Positions 60,701 to 64,000 of a stretch of 64,000 nucleotides of DNA are shown piece by piece. The notes under the pieces are model-generated. The model was not told where the DNA came from. It did not search any database and was given only the letters and a program-made list of their open reading frames with translations. This DNA comes from Roseburia sp. (lineage in GTDB: Bacteria > Bacillota > Clostridia > Lachnospirales > Lachnospiraceae). The translations under genes were made by a program, and so were the position numbers. Position 1 is the first letter of the stretch. Every line of letters begins with the position of its first letter. The stretch is taken from the NCBI GenBank assembly GCA_017937095.1, contig JAGBEG010000004.1:186001-250000 (forward strand), written 5' to 3'.

Positions 60701-60810
60701 GCCTTCTTTGTCTCTGCTTTCACGGTGTCCATATCCTTCTTGTAGCCACTAAGCGCGACTCGGATTGCAACCTTAAGCTCTGTCAAAGTCTTACTTTCCG
60801 TTTGTTGCAC
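57796..60810 (-). CDS. Phage tail tape measure protein
   Basis: A 1004-residue protein with a long helical N-terminal half (coiled coil; KAETKKARDAINSETAKINQAMGGV), a hydrophobic centre (LFMFASFLIQGSISAVKEGM-like) and C-terminal Trp-rich repeats (WYTNDVAPWFTAEKWSGL / WWNTHVAPWFTREKWLSV / WWNSHVVPYFTSSKW), and a Gly/Ser-rich stretch at ~440. Length sets the tail length of siphophages. It overlaps the preceding gene by 20 bases. Confidence 0.95.
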   Translation of the reverse strand: MQQTESKTLTELKVAIRVALSGYKKDMDTVKAETKKARDAINSETAKINQAMGGVRTDKARKEMESLNSQLERQKERIVQQQDVINGLKSKYDDLIGGMSRDQSVSGLERQLKSAEKEFDVVRRKMESLLDQYEIAEMAAKNGGSSGTLQKLSNQLDALDPKYEALGRKVEALKARLAEVRMNPELSTSARELEARIEAETRKMERMKNEAGTTKEKLDAMLNSTSPPGTSAKISQMNRKIRETSGSVKNATSRVTSFLQRLKSGIQTINRVKSAMNGMGGESKKLGGIFNAVALSAKFMFASFLIQGSISAVKEGMQNLAKESTEVNQSLSTLYSSLQTLKNAFATAFAPVLQIVTPILDRLINYVIGAANAIAQLIAALTGQSTWTKAVKVQKDYAASLDKSAASAKNLKGQLAGFDELNNLSSNTSSGSGSGSGSGSGTGDMFTTEEVESKYAKWAEKLKECWENADFYDLGRIISKKLTEQLESIDWESIYAGASKFGTGLATFLNGLITPELFGELGKTIAGALNTTVYASLAFATTFDWKNFGSSVAAGMNRFFETYDFKASGKAVSTWARGLLKFITTAVEKIRWEDVGKKIGEFLSSIDWGGIVIDFAGLAWEIVKAIEDALFGLGYELGSSILVNILGLDKEKFDRAFENCGIKDTKFFKFFSHPIEFIGEEITSATDGGSIGKWLQNIFDPIEQEIDSILSSRQRKHGGGSGSFELGSSILDEADLMQISQKISDWYTNDVAPWFTAEKWSGLGDNIKTSLSGKWDEFSAWWGSAGVPEWWNTHVAPWFTREKWLSVAKGMKEGITTKWNEFTGWWKTTGIYAWWNSHVVPYFTSSKWNFSGIREGLSAAFNNAVSAAQNIWNGFATWLNQKLTFNITNPISGKNTTVKLGNLPMFANGGFPEDGLFLANHEEMVGKFSNGKTAVANNGQIVEGIAAGVRDANSEQNQLLREQNQLLRQILAKDSGIDSTSIFNVVKEECDEYYGRTGEEAFVH

Positions 60811-61216
60811 CTCCCCTCTGTCTGTTTACGCGATACGCATGATGTATGCGCTGCGCCTTATAAAGCTGCATCTCGGCGGACAACTCAGTTTTTTGTTTCT
60901 TATCAATGCTGTTGTTGTCTTGTATATCTGCAGTAAATAATTCCGGCAGAAGCCGCACCATGGAAGCCTCGGAAATATCCTCTCCATTCACCGCCATCGC
61001 CATTTTTTTTATCAGATTGCTGCCAAACACATCTAAAATTGATATCCACTGTTGCAGGATCTCCTTTTCACGCTGCTGCTTACGTCGTGCGTAACTCTCG
61101 ATCAGGTCGATTGCCTCATTGACCGATACACTGTAAAAGAGTTTGGGTGTATACTCACAATCCAAAAATCTTTTGTACAGTTCCTGCATTAGTGCCGCCT
61201 GCTGCTCATATGTCAC
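60791..61216 (-). CDS. Phage tail assembly chaperone-like protein (second)
   Basis: A 141-residue helical protein in the place of the second tail chaperone gene, directly before tape measure. The ATG overlaps the first chaperone's stop. Acidic/basic helices (ESYARRKQQREKEILQQWISILDVFG). Identification is by position and size. Confidence 0.7.
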   Translation of the reverse strand: MTYEQQAALMQELYKRFLDCEYTPKLFYSVSVNEAIDLIESYARRKQQREKEILQQWISILDVFGSNLIKKMAMAVNGEDISEASMVRLLPELFTADIQDNNSIDKKQKTELSAEMQLYKAQRIHHAYRVNRQRGGATNGK

Positions 61217-61686
61217 ATATCTTCCTGAATTTTCTTCATCGTGTCGGACATTTCCTCCGCCACTGTCGGAGAGAAAAAACCAGATACCATGTAAATCTGG
61301 AGATAGACATCAACATACAAATTCATCTGTGTGCCGCCCGCCTCCATGTACTTCTCATACAAATCCATGACATTTTTAAGCCTGATACCATGATTCCACG
61401 GCACTGCTGCTGCATGGATGATCTGTAGCATCGTCGTAAGCGGCGGGATATTGTTCTCGTCACCCATGAGTGTTATCAGGTTCTTCCGGAATTTCTTTTC
61501 CAGTTCCAAGGTCTGCGGCGTAGTGAGTTTCAATTTCACTTCTTCATCACCGATTTTCCAAAAAGCAAATGCAGGACGCATCTGCTTTTTTTCCTCTATG
61601 TTCACGATGTTGGTCGTGCTCTCCTCTACTCCGGCTGCCATCTCCGCATCGTTCTCATAAGCTTCATTGTTCAAAAAATTTTCCAT
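61213..61686 (-). CDS. Phage tail assembly chaperone-like protein (first)
   Basis: A 157-residue protein in front of the second chaperone gene. EEKKQMRPAFAFWKIGDEEVKLKLTTPQTLELEKKFRKNLITLM is typical of these tail chaperones in Firmicutes siphophages. Many phages make a frameshift fusion here, but here an ATGA overlap serves instead. Confidence 0.75.
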   Translation of the reverse strand: MENFLNNEAYENDAEMAAGVEESTTNIVNIEEKKQMRPAFAFWKIGDEEVKLKLTTPQTLELEKKFRKNLITLMGDENNIPPLTTMLQIIHAAAVPWNHGIRLKNVMDLYEKYMEAGGTQMNLYVDVYLQIYMVSGFFSPTVAEEMSDTMKKIQEDM

Positions 61687-61745
61687 GACGTTTTCCTCCT
61701 ATAACGCTAATGCCATACCGTTTCCGGTATGGCATAGTCAAATTA

Positions 61746-62159
61746 TTATGTTGGGTCTGTTACAATAATATCGCTCTGCAGCGCCATCTTCACGGACAGA
61801 TCAATGACCGTATTCGTACCTCCCCCGCGCTTAAAACCAATTGACGGAATTGCTGCGTAGCTGAATTTCGTCCCGTCCGTCCACATCTCCTCAAATTCAA
61901 GAATCGTATTACTGTCCGCATACTCCCGGAGCATCCGGTAAGTGGTGTTCTCCTTGTTGCCCTCATACACAAACGTATATTCCATGTCTCCATAATCGCC
62001 GACTCCATATTCATACCGCTTATTTCCGGCGGTAATCGGGGTGTTCTCGACCTTTTCCTTTTCATTATCTATGTCCGGCACAGTCTTTAAGTTCGGTAAA
62101 TCCGTATAGTCTTCTGTTCCGGGGACCCGGTAGCCTAATAAAGTACCATTTGCTAACAT
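61746..62159 (-). CDS. Phage tail tube protein
   Basis: A 137-residue beta-rich protein: MLANGTLLGYRVPGTEDYTDLPNLKTVPDIDNEKEKVENTPITAGNKRYEYGVGDYGDMEYTFVYEG. The length and the LANGTLL... opening fit the short major tail proteins of clostridial siphophages. Next to terminator and chaperone genes. Confidence 0.85.
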   Translation of the reverse strand: MLANGTLLGYRVPGTEDYTDLPNLKTVPDIDNEKEKVENTPITAGNKRYEYGVGDYGDMEYTFVYEGNKENTTYRMLREYADSNTILEFEEMWTDGTKFSYAAIPSIGFKRGGGTNTVIDLSVKMALQSDIIVTDPT

Positions 62160-62171
62160 TGTTCATCCTCC

Positions 62172-62537
62172 TTACGGCGGCGATACGATACGCCCATCAT
62201 TTTCATAGACGATGCCCTCGTACCGCATGATTTTGTGTTTCCGCTGCGTCTCATTGTTGTCTGCGCAGCTTGTTCTCTTCAAGCCGAGTTCTGCATTCAT
62301 CTTTTCATCCACAGCACAGGCAAGTGCTGACGTGCTTTTTTTATTCCAGATATCAATACGGTAGCGTACGTAAGAATTGCACACCCGATTCCCGGACATC
62401 TCATGTGCTTTGTTCTCTTCCTCCGTATACTGTATCTGTGTCTCGGCGGTAAAATCATCTGGGAAGCTGTCCGATACATTTTCACATCCTGCAATTTCCT
62501 CCAGCAGCTCCAATATCCTACTTTTCAGATTTATCAT
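62172..62537 (-). CDS. Phage tail terminator-like protein
   Basis: A 121-residue protein preceding the tail tube gene (MINLKSRILELLEEIAGCENVSDSFPDDFTAETQIQYTEEENKAH...). This is the place of tail terminator (DUF3168-like) proteins. Identified by position and size. The ATG overlaps the previous stop by four bases. Confidence 0.65.
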   Translation of the reverse strand: MINLKSRILELLEEIAGCENVSDSFPDDFTAETQIQYTEEENKAHEMSGNRVCNSYVRYRIDIWNKKSTSALACAVDEKMNAELGLKRTSCADNNETQRKHKIMRYEGIVYENDGRIVSPP

Positions 62538-63019
62538 CCGCTTCTCCTTTCAAGGATTTTCTCAATTTCCTTTGACAGCTTTGCCTTAATCTGATCCTCG
62601 TTATCCTTTAACGCCGGATAAAGATATGGCTGTGCGGGCTGCCCGGCGATATACCGGATGCCCGCGTCTGTCTCACTGACAAGCCCGGGGATTCTTCCTC
62701 GCCATTTTTCCGTTGTATAAGTCACATCCACCTCCGGTGATACCCCTGCATGATTTGCCGCCCCGACCGGACCCGTGCCAAACTCGACGTATACCGCATG
62801 ATCGGAGTTGGTGTGTACTGTTGATACAATCTCCGCGTCGGCTGCTTTTTCTGTCGTGTGGTCGATAGACTTGCGCAAATCTCCGGTATCGACCGGAACA
62901 CGCAGTCGTGCATCATCCCGGACAAATTCGCCGCATGCATCAACAGCTTGCATCACCTCATCCTCTATATCAGCCAAATCACCCAGCTTTGCAAGATAAT
63001 CTTCCATCCCTTCAATCAT
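62534..63019 (-). CDS. HK97 gp10-family phage protein
   Basis: A 161-residue protein: MEDYLAKLGDLADIEDEVMQAVDACGEFVRDDARLRVPVDTGDLRKSIDHTTEKAADAEIVSTVHTNSDHAVYVEFGTGP. The PVDTG-LRKSI and YVEFGTGP blocks are diagnostic. It connects head and tail. Confidence 0.9.
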   Translation of the reverse strand: MIEGMEDYLAKLGDLADIEDEVMQAVDACGEFVRDDARLRVPVDTGDLRKSIDHTTEKAADAEIVSTVHTNSDHAVYVEFGTGPVGAANHAGVSPEVDVTYTTEKWRGRIPGLVSETDAGIRYIAGQPAQPYLYPALKDNEDQIKAKLSKEIEKILERRSG

Positions 63020-63390
63020 CGCATTTTCTCCAGTATGATACGCAAATGGGAAAACGGGTGTATCGCGATAATCCGATAATCCGGCGGCTGTTCAGGGGTA
63101 GCATAGATGCAGACGCCGTCACCGACCGCCATACTATATTCCTTTTCACCGAACCAGTACGTCTCCACTCCGTTTTCCACTGTCACAGTATAGGGTTCGT
63201 CATACAGCAGTTTCTTCTGCCACTGCTGCACATTTCCCATCTGTACATTCTGCATCTGACCGCTGCCCGAACACACAGTCGCACTTATCTTGACCGCCAC
63301 ATCCGTAAATACCGCGTATTTTTCTCCATCCTCGCCCTTCACGACAACTTTCTTTTTCAGCCAGCATTCTCGCTTGTTCTTAAGCTTCAT
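63016..63390 (-). CDS. Phage head-closure/connector-like protein
   Basis: A 124-residue beta-rich protein between a head-tail connector and a gp10-type protein. MKLKNKRECWLKKKVVVKGEDGEKYAVFTDVAVKI. No definite family, position points to the head-closure slot. Confidence 0.6.
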   Translation of the reverse strand: MKLKNKRECWLKKKVVVKGEDGEKYAVFTDVAVKISATVCSGSGQMQNVQMGNVQQWQKKLLYDEPYTVTVENGVETYWFGEKEYSMAVGDGVCIYATPEQPPDYRIIAIHPFSHLRIILEKMR

Positions 63391-63694
63391 TCGCGACTAC
63401 CGCCTGTTTCAGCTTCCGGTGCGCAAGCACACGCTTCATGAGATCGTCCGGGATATCTTTTGTATAGGCATTATGCACGCTGACATCTCCTTCTGTCCGG
63501 CTCTCTTCCCCCTCCGCCATCATACGTCTTGCATATACCTCGGCAAGTGATAACTGAAGATTACGCATGTTAGCGGGTATAGATGTCCTGTTTGTAACAT
63601 CCATAATCATTCCCGCTGCGTCGTTAAGCGCCTGCTGCAGCATATCACTGTCGGCATCCTTCATTCTTAAGGTCAATTCCTCGATCAGTTCCAT
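63380..63694 (-). CDS. Phage head-tail connector protein (gp6-like)
   Basis: A 104-residue helical protein: MELIEELTLRMKDADSDMLQQALNDAAGMIMDVTNRTSIPANMRNLQLSLAEVYARRMMAEGEESRTEGDVSV. The helical layout and place after the capsid-side genes fit the gp6/gp15 connector family. Confidence 0.75.
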   Translation of the reverse strand: MELIEELTLRMKDADSDMLQQALNDAAGMIMDVTNRTSIPANMRNLQLSLAEVYARRMMAEGEESRTEGDVSVHNAYTKDIPDDLMKRVLAHRKLKQAVVANEA

Positions 63695-63704
63695 GCTGCA
63701 CCTC

Positions 63705-64000
63705 CTATTCGCCTAAATCAGTTTCCTGCGCCGGATCAGCTCCCTGTGCCGGGTCTGCCTGCTGCCGTGCCGGATCAGTTCCCTGCGCCGGGTCCGCCTG
63801 CTGCTGCGCCGAATCAGCTCCCTGTGCCGGGTCTGCCTGCTGCTGCGCCGGATCAGTTCCCTGTGCCGGGTCTGCCTGCTGCTGCGCCGGATCAGTTCCC
63901 TGTGCCGGGTCTGCCTGCTGCTGCGTCGGATCAGTTTCCTGTGCCGAAGTTACCTGCTGATCCAACGTCTCCGTCAGTTCCAGCAATTCCTTCTTCCCCG
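63705..64000 (-). CDS. Partial phage-region protein with DPAQQQ repeats (5' end outside window)
   Basis: The frame is open to the right edge. After a short helical GKKELLELTETLDQQVTSAQET come repeated 12-residue units of the DPAQQQADPAQGT type, about six copies. The sequence is acidic, Gln/Ala/Pro-rich and likely disordered. Position just before the head-tail connector would suit a capsid-associated protein or a small HeH/LEM-type phage protein, but no identification is possible. Confidence 0.5.
   Translation of the reverse strand, partial: GKKELLELTETLDQQVTSAQETDPTQQQADPAQGTDPAQQQADPAQGTDPAQQQADPAQGADSAQQQADPAQGTDPARQQADPAQGADPAQETDLGE
63720..63955 (-). repeat. 36-bp tandem repeat encoding DPAQQQADPAQG units
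   Basis: About six nearly perfect units, all multiples of three bases (TGCTGCTGCGCCGGATCAG on the plus strand). Variation is limited to a few codons (TD/AD, QQ/RQ). Confidence 0.75.

Overview
The window looks like a chromosome segment of a spore-forming clostridium, most likely a Lachnospiraceae member. Supporting signs are clostridial operon orders (gdpP-rplI-dnaB, rpsF-ssb-rpsR), the spore genes spmA and spmB, a CD1871A-type CXXC mini-protein, several PD-(D/E)XK (Rpn-type) nuclease genes and a siphophage module with Firmicutes-type proteins. This is inferred from protein content; no 16S gene is present.

Layout. 0-7 kb: the end of an unknown gene, an Rpn-type nuclease, a PadR-controlled membrane-protein operon, a decayed AlbA_2 ATPase gene between a sirtuin fragment and an intact class-M-like sirtuin. 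6.7-9.2 kb (minus strand): a RiPP-like cluster with an ACGX-repeat Cys peptide, a radical SAM/SPASM maturase, a truncated nitroreductase and a flavin-type/ferredoxin fusion. 9.5-13 kb: isochorismatase-like hydrolase, MATE exporter behind a structured leader, divergent MarR and GNAT, HxlR. 13-25.4 kb: housekeeping core (dnaB, rplI, gdpP; rpsR, ssb, rpsF) with a Cys-repeat mini-protein beside an AhpF-N-like protein and AhpC, and a two-component/TlpA/CXXC/polyferredoxin redox module. 25.4-34.4 kb: GNAT, TetR/HXXEE, Rpn, GyrI-like, TPR, DUF1287, YoaP-like, WYL regulator and CobB sirtuin. 34.5-37.5 kb: an orphan LXG toxin module (two helical partner proteins, a TelC-like toxin and a TipC-like immunity protein). 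37.5-52.9 kb: membrane proteins, LytTR/DUF3021, a hydrolase pair (one with a premature stop), initiator tRNA, cysK, spmB, a GGDEF-EAL regulator, spmA, DUF885 and CapA lipoproteins, rsmI and a zincin-like protein. 53-64 kb: a prophage tail and connector module on the minus strand, open at the right edge.

The strongest points for follow-up are: (1) the ACGX peptide and maturase cluster; (2) an apparently invertible tail-fibre cassette, where a 16-bp inverted repeat in the same codon phase flanks two alternative C-termini reading toward each other; (3) the CGLNNMNC-repeat mini-protein beside peroxiredoxin genes; (4) a 78-bp-period palindromic repeat found beside two of the three Rpn-type loci; and (5) a terminator-bearing structured leader ahead of the MATE exporter. 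All functional calls come from reading motifs and recalling families; no database search was run.
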